DNA of 64,000 bases from Streptomyces sp. TG1A-60 (GCF_037201975.1 NZ_CP147520.1:310001-374000); one strand, 5' to 3'; shown: positions 18,842-29,402, counted from the first letter of the stretch. Translations and numbers: made by a program. The notes: a model not told the origin generated them from the letters alone.

Positions 18842-20083
18842 TCAGTTGCCGGGAAGCTGCGAGAACGGCGCCCGGTCCGCCCGCGGCTCCGGTGGCAGCT
18901 TCAGCACCCGCTCGCCGATCAGGTTGCGCTGGACCTGGTCGGTGCCTCCGGCCAGCCGGTAGCCCGGAGCGCCGAGCAGGTGCTGCGTCCAGGCGAAGGT
19001 GCCCGGTTCCCCGGTGTCGGCGCTGATCCGCGCCCCCATCAGCTCCGCGGCGACCTGTCCTGTACGGGTGAGCAGGTCGGAGGCCATGAGCTTGGTCAAC
19101 GACGCCTCGGGACCCGGCCGGCCGCCGGCCGCGCTCGTCCTGGCGACGCGGTCCACGGTGGCCGCGCGCAGGGCGGCCCGTACGTACAGGTCGGCGAGAC
19201 GCTGGCGGACCAGCGCGTCCGAGGTGCGGTCGAGGGAGCGGGCGAGTGCGAGCACGTCCGAGAAGGTGCCGCCCTTGCGGCGGTTGCCGCCGCCGGAGGC
19301 GGTCCGTTCGAAGGCGAGGGTCGTGGTGGCGACCTCCCAGCCCTGGCCCGGCCGCCCGATCCGGAGCCGGTCCGGGACGCGTACGCCGCTGAGGAACACC
19401 TCGTTGAAGGAGGCGCCGCCGCTCATCTGCCGGATGGGGCGCACCTCCACGCCCGGAGCGTCCATCGGGACCAGGAAGGCGGTGATGCCGGCCTGTTTGA
19501 CGACGTCCGGGTCGGTCCGGGCCAGCAGCAGGCCGTAGTCGGCGAACTGGGCGCCCGAGGTCCACACCTTCTGACCGTCGATCACCCACTCGTCCCCGTC
19601 GGCCTGACGGGCGCGGGTGCGCAGGGCGGCGAGGTCGGAGCCCGCACCGGGCTCGCTGAAGAGCTGGCAGGCCAGCAGGTCGGTGCGCAGGAACGCGCGT
19701 GCGTAGTCGTGGAGTTGCTCCGCAGTCCCGAAGAGGGAGACGGCCATCGCGACCAGGCGCACGGTGACGCTGATCAGCTCGGTGGAAGGCGGCACCTCGA
19801 AGGCGGACTCCTCTTCGGCGAAGGCGGCCACGTGGGCGGCGGTCAGGCCCGCGCCGCCCTTGTCCGCGGGGAGGGTCAGCGCCTGGTAGCCGGCGTCGAA
19901 GCGGGACCGCTGATAGGCGCGGCAGCGCTCCAGCAGCTGGCGTTCCTCGTCCTCGCGGAGGTTGTGGAACACGGCGAGATCGGCGTCTCCTCCGGTGGCC
20001 TCCGGCGCCCGCGCCGGTTCGAGCACGCCGGCCAGCCACTGCCGTACCTGCGTGCGCCATGCGTCCGGATCGGGCTGGGGCAT
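18842..20083 (-). CDS. Acyl-CoA dehydrogenase
   Basis: 413-residue flavoprotein. 'SEPGAGSDLAALRT' and 'DGQKVWTSGAQFADYGLLLART' form the FAD/substrate site, and the C-terminal 'YRLAGGTDQVQRNLIGER' is the helix that closes the active site. ATG 20083 has GAGGAGG. The first beta-oxidation step: alpha,beta-desaturation of an acyl-CoA. It is divergent from the acyl-CoA ligase across a 196-base A/T-richer promoter region (20,084-20,279). Confidence 0.93.
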   Translation of the reverse strand: MPQPDPDAWRTQVRQWLAGVLEPARAPEATGGDADLAVFHNLREDEERQLLERCRAYQRSRFDAGYQALTLPADKGGAGLTAAHVAAFAEEESAFEVPPSTELISVTVRLVAMAVSLFGTAEQLHDYARAFLRTDLLACQLFSEPGAGSDLAALRTRARQADGDEWVIDGQKVWTSGAQFADYGLLLARTDPDVVKQAGITAFLVPMDAPGVEVRPIRQMSGGASFNEVFLSGVRVPDRLRIGRPGQGWEVATTTLAFERTASGGGNRRKGGTFSDVLALARSLDRTSDALVRQRLADLYVRAALRAATVDRVARTSAAGGRPGPEASLTKLMASDLLTRTGQVAAELMGARISADTGEPGTFAWTQHLLGAPGYRLAGGTDQVQRNLIGERVLKLPPEPRADRAPFSQLPGN

Positions 20084-20279
20084 GACTCCTCCTCGGGCAC
20101 TTACCAGACGAAAGATTCAGTAACGGTCGGCGGCGAAGTGCGCTCGCGAGACGCCTTGAGCATGCGGGAACGCCTCCGCTTGGGATCAGAGTGTTCCGTA
20201 CTTTCTTGATAAACGCTACAGTCTCCGCATCACCTCTCCCCTCGATTCGGGAGAGGACCCAGGAGCCGCCGGAGGAGCC

Positions 20280-21818
20280 ATGTCGCTGCTGCCACTCGAC
20301 CGTCGCGCCCAGGAGACACCCGAGGACCCCGCCCTGGTGGACGACCTGGGCGTGCTGTCCTGGTCCGCTCTCGCCGACCAGGTGGCGCGGGCGGCGGCGC
20401 GACTGCTGGAGTTCGCGCCCGGCCCCGACGACCGGATCGCCGTCCTCGGTGACAACGCCATCCCGACGCTGGTGGCCCACCTGGCCGGCCTGCGCGCCGG
20501 GGTCGGGACCGTGGCCACGTCCCGGAACCTCACCTCGGGAGAACTCGTCGACCAGATCATCGACGCGGGCGTGACCGCGATCGTCACCGGTCCGGCAGGA
20601 GCGGGTGCGGCCCTGGACGCGGCCCGGGAACTGGGCCTGCCACTGGTGACGCACGCAACGCCGGCCGTCGGGCACGCCTTCGACTGGGACCTGTGGCTGG
20701 CGGCCGCGCCGGCCGGCCGCGCCGGCCCGGCGGACCGGCCCGCCCGCCCTCCGCTCGTCTACACCTCGGGCACCACCGGACAGGCGCGCGGCACCGAGGT
20801 GCGCTGGGTGAGCGGCCCGGTCGCCGACAGCGCCGCCTACCTCACCGCGATGTCCGCCCGGCCAGGGTTCCCTCCGGGACCACACCTGGTGTGCGGCCCG
20901 CTCCAGCACAACGCGCCACTGACCTCGCTCCGCCACCTGGCGGCCGGTCAGCCCGTGGTCGTCCTCGGCAGATACGACGGGGAGACGTTCCTCAGCCGGG
21001 TGCAGAGGTGGCGGGTCTCCTCGACGGTGATGGTGCCCACCCACTTCCAGCGGCTGCTCGCCCTCCCGGAGGAGGTCCGCGCCCGGTACGACGTCTCCAG
21101 CCTGCGGCAGGTCTCTCACACCGGCTCCGCGTGTCCGCCGGACGTGAAGCGCGCCATGATCGAGTGGTTCGGTCCGGTGCTGACCGAGTCGTACGGCGCC
21201 AGCGAGGCCGGGACGGTGGCCCGCATCAGCAGCGCCGAGTGGCTGGCGCACCCGGGCTCGGTCGGGCGCGTCCGGGCCCCGTTCGAGGTCCTGGTCACCG
21301 ATGACGACGGCCGGCCACTGCCGACCGGCGAACGCGGTCTGCTGGCCTTCAGGGCCCCGGACGACCAGGGCGTCCGCTACCACGCGGACCCTGACAAGAC
21401 CAGGTCCGCCTACCTCTCCCCCGGCGTCTTCACGCTCGGCGACATCGGCTACGTCGACGCGGACGGCTACATCTTCATCACCGACCGGGCCGCGGACGTG
21501 GTGGTCTCCGGCGGCGTGAACCTGTACCCGGCCGAGAGCGAGGCGGTCCTGCGCCGGCACCCGGCGGTCGCCGAGGTCGCCGTCATCGGCGTGCCCGACC
21601 CGGACTTCGGCGAGTCCCTGCGGGCGCTGGTCGTGGTGGCGGGGGACGAGCCGCCGGCCGATGAGCTGGACCGGTTCTGCCGCGAGCACCTCGCCGCCCA
21701 CAAGTGCCCGAAGTCGTACGAATTCGTCCCGGAACTGCTGCGCAACGCGATGGGCAAGCTCGACAAACGCGCGATGCGCCGCCCGTACTGGCACTCCGAA
21801 CGGACCATCGCCGGCTGA
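20280..21818 (+). CDS. Acyl-CoA synthetase / AMP-dependent ligase
   Basis: 512 residues. The AMP-binding loop is YTSGTTGQARG (the usual PKG is AR-G here), followed by 'ESYGASEAG', 'FTLGDIGYVDADGYIFITDR' and a C-terminal 'NAMGKLDKRAMRR' holding the catalytic lysine. It activates a carboxylic acid to its CoA thioester. ATG 20280 follows GGAGGAGCC. First gene of a six-gene operon reaching 28,891. Confidence 0.93.
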   Translation: MSLLPLDRRAQETPEDPALVDDLGVLSWSALADQVARAAARLLEFAPGPDDRIAVLGDNAIPTLVAHLAGLRAGVGTVATSRNLTSGELVDQIIDAGVTAIVTGPAGAGAALDAARELGLPLVTHATPAVGHAFDWDLWLAAAPAGRAGPADRPARPPLVYTSGTTGQARGTEVRWVSGPVADSAAYLTAMSARPGFPPGPHLVCGPLQHNAPLTSLRHLAAGQPVVVLGRYDGETFLSRVQRWRVSSTVMVPTHFQRLLALPEEVRARYDVSSLRQVSHTGSACPPDVKRAMIEWFGPVLTESYGASEAGTVARISSAEWLAHPGSVGRVRAPFEVLVTDDDGRPLPTGERGLLAFRAPDDQGVRYHADPDKTRSAYLSPGVFTLGDIGYVDADGYIFITDRAADVVVSGGVNLYPAESEAVLRRHPAVAEVAVIGVPDPDFGESLRALVVVAGDEPPADELDRFCREHLAAHKCPKSYEFVPELLRNAMGKLDKRAMRRPYWHSERTIAG

Positions 21819-21846
21819 GCCAGGCCCCACCCAGTAAGGACCACCC

Positions 21847-22452
21847 ATGACCGAACTCCTCCTCATCCGGCACGGCCTCCCCCTGGCGGGCGTGTTCGAC
21901 CCCCGGCTGTCACCGGAGGGCACCGCTCAGGCCGAGCGCCTCGCCGCCTGGCTCGTGCACGAGGACGTCGACGCCCTGTACTCCAGCCCGTTCCGCCGTG
22001 CCCGGGAGACCGTGGCGCCTCTGGAACGCCTGACCGGCATGACCGCCACCGTCCTCGACGACCTGCGCGAGTGGGACACCGACGTGACTCAGCCCTACAT
22101 GCCTCCGGAGCAGATCGGAACGGACGATCCCCGGGCGGCGGCGCTCGCCGAGGGGCGCTACGAGGACTTCGTGCCCGAGCTGGACTGGGACGCCTTTCGC
22201 GCCCGTGCCGGGCGGGCCATGGACACCATCCTCGACGCCCATCCCGGAGGGCGGGTCGCGGTCGTGTGCCACGGCGGCATCACCAACACCTATCTGGCGA
22301 CGGTGCTAGGCCTGCCCACGATGTTCTGGTTCCACCCCGACTACACGTCCGTCAGCCGGGTGCGGCGCATGCCCGGCGGGCGGATCGTGCTGCACTCGGT
22401 GAACGAGACGGCCCACATGGTCGCCGAACGTGCCGTCGACGCGGTCGCCTGA
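21847..22452 (+). CDS. Histidine phosphatase / phosphoglycerate-mutase-like protein
   Basis: 201 residues. The phosphohistidine motif is LLIRHGLP near the N-terminus, with the second histidine in 'VCHGGITN'. 'YSSPFRRARETV' is also diagnostic. It removes phosphate from a small molecule or protein. In an operon with a ligase and thiolase, a phosphorylated intermediate (compare the PEP-mobile protein) is possible, but this is inference. Confidence 0.88.
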   Translation: MTELLLIRHGLPLAGVFDPRLSPEGTAQAERLAAWLVHEDVDALYSSPFRRARETVAPLERLTGMTATVLDDLREWDTDVTQPYMPPEQIGTDDPRAAALAEGRYEDFVPELDWDAFRARAGRAMDTILDAHPGGRVAVVCHGGITNTYLATVLGLPTMFWFHPDYTSVSRVRRMPGGRIVLHSVNETAHMVAERAVDAVA

Positions 22453-22480
22453 CCCGCCCCACACCCCAGGAGGTCCCGGC

Positions 22481-23669
22481 ATGCCCGGATCCGTCATCGT
22501 CGCCGGAGCAAGGACGCCCATCGGCAGGCTGGCGGGTGCCCTGAGCACCGTGTCCGCGGTCGACCTCGGCGCTCACGCCATCGGCGCTGCACTGGCCGCT
22601 GCCCGTCTGGACCCGGTGGCGGTGGAAGCCGTCGTGATGGGTCATGTCGTGCAGGCCGGGGCCGGCCCGAACCCGGCACGGCAGGCGGCGGTCCGCGCCG
22701 GTATTCCGTTCTCCGTCCCGGCGAGCACCGTCAACAAACTGTGCCCGTCCGGTCTGCACGCCATCGCCCTGGCCGACCTCATGATCGCCTCCGGCCGTCA
22801 CGAGGTGGTGGTCGCCGGTGGCATGGAGTCCATGTCGGGCGCCCCGCACCTGCTGCGCGGAGCTCGCACCGGCTGGAAGTACGGCTCGGCCGCGGCCGAG
22901 GACGCCCTCGACCGCGACGCCCTGGTCTGCGCCTTCGACGGCGTCTCCATGGGTGCGGCCACCGAGCGCTACCAGCGGCCGTTTGGCCTGACCCGTGAGG
23001 AGCAGGACGAGTACAGCGCGCTGTCCCATCAACGGGCCGCCCGCGCCCAGGAGTCGGGCGCGCTGTCCGGGGAGATCGCCCCCTTCATCGTGGCGGGGCG
23101 CCGGGGAGACGGTGGTGGACACCGACGAGGGCGTACGGCCGGGAAGCACCGCCGAGAGCCTGGGGCGCCTGAAGCCGGCCTTCTCCGGCGCGGGCATCAT
23201 CACCGCGGGCAACTCCTCACAGCTCTCCGACGGCGCGGCGGCCGTCGTCGTGATGAGCGCCGAGCGCGCCCGGCGCGAGGGCCTCACCCCTCTCGCCGGG
23301 ATCGGCGCCTACGGCACGGTCGCCGGCCCCGACCCCTCACTGCTGGTCCAGCCGGCCGGCGCGGTCCGCGACGCGCTGTCCCGGGACGGCCGGCTGAAGG
23401 CCGCCGACCTGGACCTGTTCGAGATCAACGAGGCGTTCGCCGGAGTGGCCCTGGCGTCCGTACGGGAGCTGGACCTTCCTCTCGACAGGGTGAACGTCAA
23501 CGGCGGAGCGATCGCGCTCGGGCACCCGGTGGGCATGACCGGAGCCCGGCTGGCGCTGACTCTCGCGGCCGAACTGCGGCGGCGCGGAGGCGGCAGCGGA
23601 GCGGCGGCCCTGTGCGGGGGCGGCGGCCAGGGCGACGCGCTGTTGCTGCATGTGCCGACCCAGGACTGA
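22481..23669 (+). CDS. Acetyl-CoA acetyltransferase (thiolase), with one frame break
   Basis: Reconstructed 395 residues. The nucleophile is in '[11 protein letters not shown]', the His in '[13 protein letters not shown]' and the second Cys in 'ALCGGGGQG'. ATG 22481 has a perfect AGGAGG. The frame changes at 23113-23116 (GGGG): removing one G joins 'PFIVAGRR' to '[14 protein letters not shown]'. A two-base loss would also fit. It catalyses thiolytic cleavage of a 3-ketoacyl-CoA. Confidence 0.88.
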
Positions 23670-23687
23670 ACCCGGAGCCGAATCATC

Positions 23688-24665
23688 ATGAACGTCCAAC
23701 TGACCTCGGTCGACACGACCCTTGCCGTGGCGGCCCGTACCCTCGCCGCCGACGGTGTTGTCTCCCTCACCCTGCGCCGCCCCGACGGCGGGATGCTCCC
23801 CGTCTGGACACCGGGCGCCCACATCGACGTACTCCTGGCCGGCGCCGACGGCGAAAACGGAGATCTGATCCGTCAGTACTCCCTGTGCGGAGACCCGGCC
23901 GCGCGCGACTCCTGGCAGATCGCCGTGCTGCGCGAACCGCACGGCCGCGGCGGCTCGGCGTACGTCCACGACCACCTGCGCGAGGGTGCCGCCGTGCGGG
24001 TCCGCGGACCGCGGAACAATTTCCCGCTGCGGCCCGCCGCACGCCACTTGTTCATCGCCGGCGGTGTCGGTATCACACCCATCCTTCCGATGGTGGAGGC
24101 CGCCGAGGCCGCGGGAGCCGACTGGCGCCTGCTGTATGGCGGGCGCACCCGTACCTCCATGGCGTTCCTGGACCGTCTCGCCCCGCACGGGGACCGGGTG
24201 CTCGTGCGCCCGCAGGACGAGTACGGCCTGCTGGACCTCGCGGCCCACCTCGGCGCACCCGAGGAGGGCACGCTGGTGCACGCCTGCGGTCCCGAACCTC
24301 TGTTGCGGGCCGTGCAGGAACGCTGCGGGGACTGGCCTGCCGGCACGCTGGGCGTCGAACGGTTCGCCCCGGTACGGACAGACGCGACCGGCCAGGCCGA
24401 GGCCTTCGAGGTGGAACTCGCACGATCCGGGATCACCCTCACTGTGCCGGCGGACCGCTCGGTCCTCGAGACCGTGGAGCAGGCCGGTGTCGCGGTCGAC
24501 TTCTCCTGCCGGGAAGGCACGTGCGGCACCTGCGAGACCGACGTACTCGACGGCAAGCCCGACCACCGTGACTCGCTGCTGACCGAGGACGAGCGGGCCG
24601 CGGGCGACACCATGCTCATCTGCGTCTCCCGCTCGTGCGGGACCCGCCTCGTCCTGGATCTGTGA
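23688..24665 (+). CDS. Phthalate-dioxygenase-type reductase (FMN, NAD, [2Fe-2S])
   Basis: 325 residues with three modules: flavin domain (RQYSLCGD binds FMN), NAD domain (AGGVGITP and 'HACGPEPLL'), and a C-terminal plant-type ferredoxin with CREGTCGTC and a distal Cys ('LICVSRSC'). It passes NAD(P)H electrons to a Rieske oxygenase, the obvious partner for the enzymes at 4458 and 10,337. ATG 23688 lies 18 bases after the thiolase. Confidence 0.93.
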   Translation: MNVQLTSVDTTLAVAARTLAADGVVSLTLRRPDGGMLPVWTPGAHIDVLLAGADGENGDLIRQYSLCGDPAARDSWQIAVLREPHGRGGSAYVHDHLREGAAVRVRGPRNNFPLRPAARHLFIAGGVGITPILPMVEAAEAAGADWRLLYGGRTRTSMAFLDRLAPHGDRVLVRPQDEYGLLDLAAHLGAPEEGTLVHACGPEPLLRAVQERCGDWPAGTLGVERFAPVRTDATGQAEAFEVELARSGITLTVPADRSVLETVEQAGVAVDFSCREGTCGTCETDVLDGKPDHRDSLLTEDERAAGDTMLICVSRSCGTRLVLDL

Positions 24666-24689
24666 CGGCGATCACCCCCTGCAATTTAC

Positions 24690-24701
24690 TAGGACGTCCT
24701 A
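24690..24701. promoter_or_regulatory. Perfect 12-bp palindrome upstream of the mutase gene
   Basis: TAGGACGTCCTA lies in an A/T-rich island (AATTTACTAGGACGTCCTAC) between the reductase and mutase genes, 47 bases before the ATG. A self-complementary operator for a dimeric regulator (TetR or GntR type) is likely, with an internal promoter. Confidence 0.55.
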
Positions 24702-24748
24702 CTATCTCTTCTGTTGGCAGTACCCCCGCCCCGTTCGGGAAGGCCCCC

Positions 24749-27700
24749 ATGAGTGATCTGCACCGACCCGTGCACCCCGTCCGTCTGGTCACGGCTTCGG
24801 CTCTGTTCGACGGGCATGACGCGTCGATCAACATCATGCGGCGCATCTTCCAGTCCCAGGGCGCGGAGGTGATCCACCTCGGACACAACCGGTCGGTGCG
24901 GGAGGTCGTCGACGCCGCTCTCGAGGAGGACGCCCACGGTGTCGCCGTCTCGTCGTACCAGGGCGGGCACGTGGAGTACTTCGAGTACCTGGTCGAGTCG
25001 CTGCGCGAGCGGGGAGCCGACCACATCCGGGTGGTGGGCGGCGGAGGCGGCGTCATCGTGCCCGAGGAGATCGCCCGGCTGCGCGGCAGCGGGGTGACCA
25101 TCTTCTCGCCCGAGGACGGGCAGCGGATGGGCCTGGCCGGGATGGTCAACTCGGTCGTGAAGGACTGCGACTTCGACCTCTGGGACGGCAAGCCGGCCGA
25201 CGCGTCCGCCGTGCTGGCCGGTGACCGGTTCGCGATCGCCCGCGCCATCACCGGCGCGGAACTGGGCAAGCTGCCCCGGATCTCCTGGAGCGGCTGCGGG
25301 CCGCCGCCGCGGCACGGGTCATGCCGGTGCTCGGCATCACCGGCACGGGCGGCTCGGGCAAGTCGTCTCTGACGGACGAGCTGGTGCGCCGCTTCCGCCT
25401 CGACCAGCACGACAAGCTGCGGATCGCCGTGATCGCGGTCGACCCGACCCGCCGCCGCGGCGGCGGGGCACTGCTCGGTGACCGGATCCGTATGAACTCC
25501 CTGGACGGGAACCGGGTCTTCTTCCGCAGCCTGGCCACCCGTGGCAGTCGCGAGCTGCCCGAGCACCTGACCGACGTGATCGACGTGGCCAAGGCCGCCG
25601 GGTTCGACCTGGTGATCGTGGAGACGCCGGGCATCGGCCAGGGCGACGCGGCGATCGTGCCGTTCGTCGACACCTCGCTGTATGTGATGACGCCGGAGTT
25701 CGGTGCCGCCTCGCAGCTGGAGAAGATCGACATGCTCGACTTCGCCGACGTCGTGGCGATCAACAAGTTCGAGCGGCGCGGCGCGCAGGACGCGCTGCGC
25801 GACGTGGGCCGCCAACTGGTCCGCAACCGCGAGGCGTTCGGCAAGCGGCCCGAGGACATGCCGGTGTACGGCACGTCGGCGGCGACGTTCAACGACGACG
25901 GTGTCACCGCGCTCTACCAGCACCTGAAGACGGGCCTGGCCGAGAAGGGCCTGCCGTTGTCCGAGGGGGCGCTGGCACCGGTCGGGGTACGCCACTCCTC
26001 CGGCATCCGGCAGGTGGTCCCCGCAGGCCGGGTGCGCTACCTCGCCGAGATCACCGACACGGTCCGCGCGTACCACGCCGAGACCGCGCGCCTGGCCGGG
26101 GCGGCCAGGCGGGTGCAGTACCTGGAGGCGGTCAGGGCGGAACTCGCCGGGGCCGGCTCCGACGCGGCGAACGTGCAGTCGCTCCTCGACGACGCCCGCA
26201 AGCAGCTCCCGCACCAGATCGCGGAGCAGCTCGGGAACTGGCCCGCCGTCGTCGCCGCCTACTCCGGCGACGAGCAGGTGGTGAAGGTCCGGGACAGGGA
26301 GATCCGCACCGAGCTGACCCGCGAGTCCCTGTCGGGCAACAGGATCCGCCGCGTCGCGCTGCCCCGCTACACCGACCACGGGGAGCTGGTGGGGTTCTGG
26401 CGCCGGGAGAACCTGCCCGGCTACTTCCCCTTCACCGCCGGGGTGTTCCCGTTCAAGCGCGACGGCGAGGACCCGGCGCGGATGTTCGCCGGCGAGGGCG
26501 ATCCGTTCCGTACCAACCGGCGCTTCAAGCTGCTGTCCGAGGGCCAGCCGGCCACCCGGCTGTCCACCGCCTTCGACTCGGTCACCCTCTACGGCCGTGA
26601 CCCGGACGAACGCCCCGACATCTACGGCAAGGTCGGCACCTCGGGCGTGTCGGTGGCCACGCTGGCGGACATGAAGGCGCTCTACGACGGCTTCGACCTG
26701 GTCGCCCCGACGACCTCGGTCTCCATGACCATCAACGGCCCCGCGCCGACCATCCTGGCGTTCTTCCTCAACACCGCCGTCGACCAGCAGCTGGACAGGT
26801 TCCGTGCCGCCGAGGGCCGTGACCCGTCGCCCGAGGAGGCGGCACAGTTGCGTGCGCACGCGCTCGCGAGCGTGCGCGGCACGGTGCAGGCCGACATCCT
26901 CAAGGAGGACCAGGGCCAGAACACCTGCCTGTTCTCCACCGAGTTCTCCCTGCGGATGATGGCCGACATCCAGGAGTGGTTCATCGCCCACAAGGTCCGC
27001 AACTTCTACTCCGTGTCCATCTCCGGCTACCACATCGCCGAAGCCGGCGCGAACCCCATCAGCCAGCTCGCCTTCACCCTCGCCAACGGCTTCACCTACG
27101 TCGAGGCCTACCTCGCCCGGGGCATGCACATCGACGACTTCGCCCCGAACCTGTCGTTCTTCTTCTCCAACGGCATGGACCCGGAGTACTCGGTGCTGGG
27201 CCGGGTTGCCCGCCGTATCTGGGCGGTGGCGATGAAGGAGAAGTACGGGGCCGACGACCGCAGCCAGAAGCTGAAGTACCACGTCCAGACCTCCGGACGC
27301 TCCCTGCACGCCCAGGAGATGGACTTCAACGACATCCGCACCACCCTCCAGGCCCTCACGGCCATCTACGACAACGCGAACTCACTGCACACCAACGCCT
27401 ACGACGAGGCCGTCACCACCCCCACCGAGGACTCCGTGCGCCGGGCCCTGGCCATCCAGCTCGTCATCAACCGCGAGTGGGGCCTGGCCATGAACGAGAA
27501 CCCCCTCCAGGGCTCGTTCATCATCGACGAACTCACCGACCTGGTCGAGGAGGCCGTACTCCAGGAGTTCGAGCGGATCAGCGAGCGCGGCGGCGTACTG
27601 GGCGCGATGGAGACCGGCTACCAGCGGGGCCGCATCCAGGACGAGTCGATGCTCTACGAGCAGCGCAAGCACGACGGCACCCTGCCCATCATCGGCGTCA

Positions 27701-27975
27701 ACACCTTCCTGCGCCCCGGCGGCGACAGCCGGCCTCAGGAGCTGGAACTCGCCCGGGCCACCGAGGAGGAAAAGCAGTCCCAGCTGGAGCGCGTGCGCCA
27801 CTTCCACACCGGCCACCGCGACCAGGCCCACGACGCCCTGGCCGCTCTCAAGAACGCGGCGACGAACGGCGACAACGTCTTCGCCGTCCTCATGGACGCC
27901 ACCCGGGTCTGCTCGCTCCAGCAGATCACCGAGGCCTTCTTCGAGGTGGGCGGCCAGTACCGCCGCAACGTCTGA
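24749..27975 (+). CDS. icmF: Fused acyl-CoA mutase of the IcmF type (isobutyryl-CoA mutase fused), with one frame break
   Basis: Reconstructed 1,075 residues. The order is B12-binding domain (1-150, base-off motif [13 protein letters not shown], then SSYQGGH), MeaB-like GTPase chaperone (from about 190, [10 protein letters not shown]), then the mutase barrel (about 560-1050). This is the IcmF architecture. In 'DQGQNTCLF' Gln724 takes the place of the arginine that methylmalonyl-CoA mutase uses to bind the substrate carboxylate (RNT in that family), so the substrate is non-carboxylated, such as isobutyryl-, isovaleryl/pivalyl- or 2-hydroxyisobutyryl-CoA. The frame breaks at 25275-25280 (CCCCGG): one missing base joins 'ELGKLP' to '[19 protein letters not shown]'. 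Adenosylcobalamin radical isomerase. Confidence 0.9.
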
Positions 27976-28030
27976 CCCAGCCCGTAACCCCGGAAGCCAC
28001 CCCGCAGCGACTCAGCAGATAGGACCTCAG

Positions 28031-28891
28031 ATGGATCCCGTTACTCGTCTCGGCGTGGTCGGATGCGGCCTCATGGGCTCCGGCATCGCCGAAGTCGCGG
28101 CCCGCAGCGGCATCGACGTCAAAGTCGCCGAAGCCACGCCGGACGCGCTGGAGGCAGGCCGCCGCCGGCTCACCGCCTCACTCGACCGAGGCCTGCGGCG
28201 CGCCAAGCTCAGCGAGGAGCAGCGGGACCAGGCCCTCGCCAGGCTTTCCTTCACCCACGACCTCAGCGACTTGGCCGACCGCCAGTTCGTCGTCGAGGCG
28301 GTCGCCGAGAACCGCGACATCAAGACGGACGTCCTGCGCACCCTGGACAAGGCGGTCGAAGACCCCGCGGCGGTCCTGGCCACCAACACCTCCTCGATCC
28401 CCATCGTCGATCTCGCCGTCGTCACCGAGCGGCCCGCGCAGGTCATCGGCATGCATTTTTTCAACCCCGTGCCCGTGCAGCAGCTGGTGGAGCTCATTCC
28501 CGCCCTCACCACCAGCGCGGACACCGTGCTGCGCACCCGCGGCTTCGCCGAGCAACTGGGCAAACAGGCCATCCAGGCGCCCGACCGCTCCGGCTTCGTC
28601 GTCAACGCCCTCCTCGTGCCCTACCTGCTCAGCGCGGTACGGATGGTGGAGTCGGGCGCCGCGCAGCCGGAGGACATCGACCGGGGCATGGAACTCGGAT
28701 GCGCCCACCCCATGGGGCCGTTGCGGCTCCTCGACCTCATCGGCCTCGACACCGCCCAGGCCGTGGCCGAGTCGATGTACGAGGAGTTCAAGGAGCCGCT
28801 GTACGCACCACCGGCCCTCCTGCGCCGCATGGTCGCCGCGGGCCACCTCGGCCGCAAGAGCGGCCGGGGCTTCCACATCTACGACGCCTGA
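28031..28891 (+). CDS. 3-hydroxyacyl-CoA dehydrogenase (3-hydroxybutyryl-CoA dehydrogenase type)
   Basis: 286 residues. NAD motif GVVGCGLMGSGIAE, 'EAVAENRDIK', 'NTSSIPI' and 'GMHFFNPVPVQQLVE' with the catalytic His, then 'DRSGFVVNALLVPYL' and 'CAHPMGPLRLLDLIGLD'. It oxidises 3-hydroxyacyl-CoA to 3-ketoacyl-CoA, the substrate of the upstream thiolase. ATG 28031 is preceded by ATAGGACC. Last gene of the operon. Confidence 0.94.
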   Translation: MDPVTRLGVVGCGLMGSGIAEVAARSGIDVKVAEATPDALEAGRRRLTASLDRGLRRAKLSEEQRDQALARLSFTHDLSDLADRQFVVEAVAENRDIKTDVLRTLDKAVEDPAAVLATNTSSIPIVDLAVVTERPAQVIGMHFFNPVPVQQLVELIPALTTSADTVLRTRGFAEQLGKQAIQAPDRSGFVVNALLVPYLLSAVRMVESGAAQPEDIDRGMELGCAHPMGPLRLLDLIGLDTAQAVAESMYEEFKEPLYAPPALLRRMVAAGHLGRKSGRGFHIYDA

Positions 28892-29029
28892 GCGCTTGAC
28901 CTCTTGCTCGACACAGAGGACGGTCCAGGCGCTCATCGCCTCGCGCACCAGCGCGGTGCCGACGCACTGCTCGAAGCGCACGAGCTCCGGCATCAGGCCG
29001 TCATGGACATGCCCAGGCGAAGTCCCCAC

Positions 29030-29402
29030 TCATGCCTGCGCCTCGGCGGTGAAGAAGCCGGTCAGAACGGGAGCGAGGAGCTCGGGGTCGATGTCGTGCT
29101 CCTGGCCCGGGAAGGTGTGCAGGGAGAAGTCGCCTGTCGGCGCGGCGAGTTCTTGGGCGCCCGGTGAGCATGTGCGGTGCGCCAGCGTCTTTGCTGCCGA
29201 CGAGGACGGGGATCGTCACGGACTGCCAGCGGTCGGCGGACAGTGGGCGGCCGGACATGGTGTCGCCCATGACCTGGCCGTCGTAGGGCAGAGTGCGGGC
29301 CGTGACCTCCATGGCGGCCCAGAACGGGGCCTCCCGCATGCCGGCGACCACCTCGGCGGCATGCACCGGCTGTCCCTGCGGACCCGGGGGCTGCCTGCCG
29401 AG
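29030..29402 (-). pseudogene. Alpha/beta-hydrolase remnant (N-terminal half lost, frameshifted)
   Basis: Minus-strand reading from about 29366 gives 'VAGMREAPFWAAMEVTART' and 'LPYDGQVMGDTMSG', then 'WQSVTIPVLVG', the C-terminal half of an alpha/beta hydrolase. After a frame change near 29155-29165 it ends with 'FPGQEHDIDPELLAPVL', containing the catalytic-His segment. The nucleophile-elbow half is absent: the frame meets the shared stop at 29403 within 13 codons. No function expected. Confidence 0.75.

Noticed and set aside
20165..20245. Sigma-70-like promoter with TACAGT before the ligase gene
   Set aside because: A matching -35 at proper spacing was not convincing, so no promoter coordinates are claimed.
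18825..21923. Minus-strand open frame of over 1,000 codons
   Set aside because: It covers the acyl-CoA dehydrogenase and ligase in other frames, is rich in Arg/Gly/Pro with no motif, and arises from GC bias at third positions.
24616..27309. Minus-strand 897-codon open frame
   Set aside because: Exact antisense of the mutase gene, which has full domain structure; the antisense protein has no recognisable motif.
24749..27975. Naming the mutase pivalyl-CoA mutase
   Set aside because: Only the Gln replacing Arg is visible with confidence; the second specificity residue could not be placed by eye.
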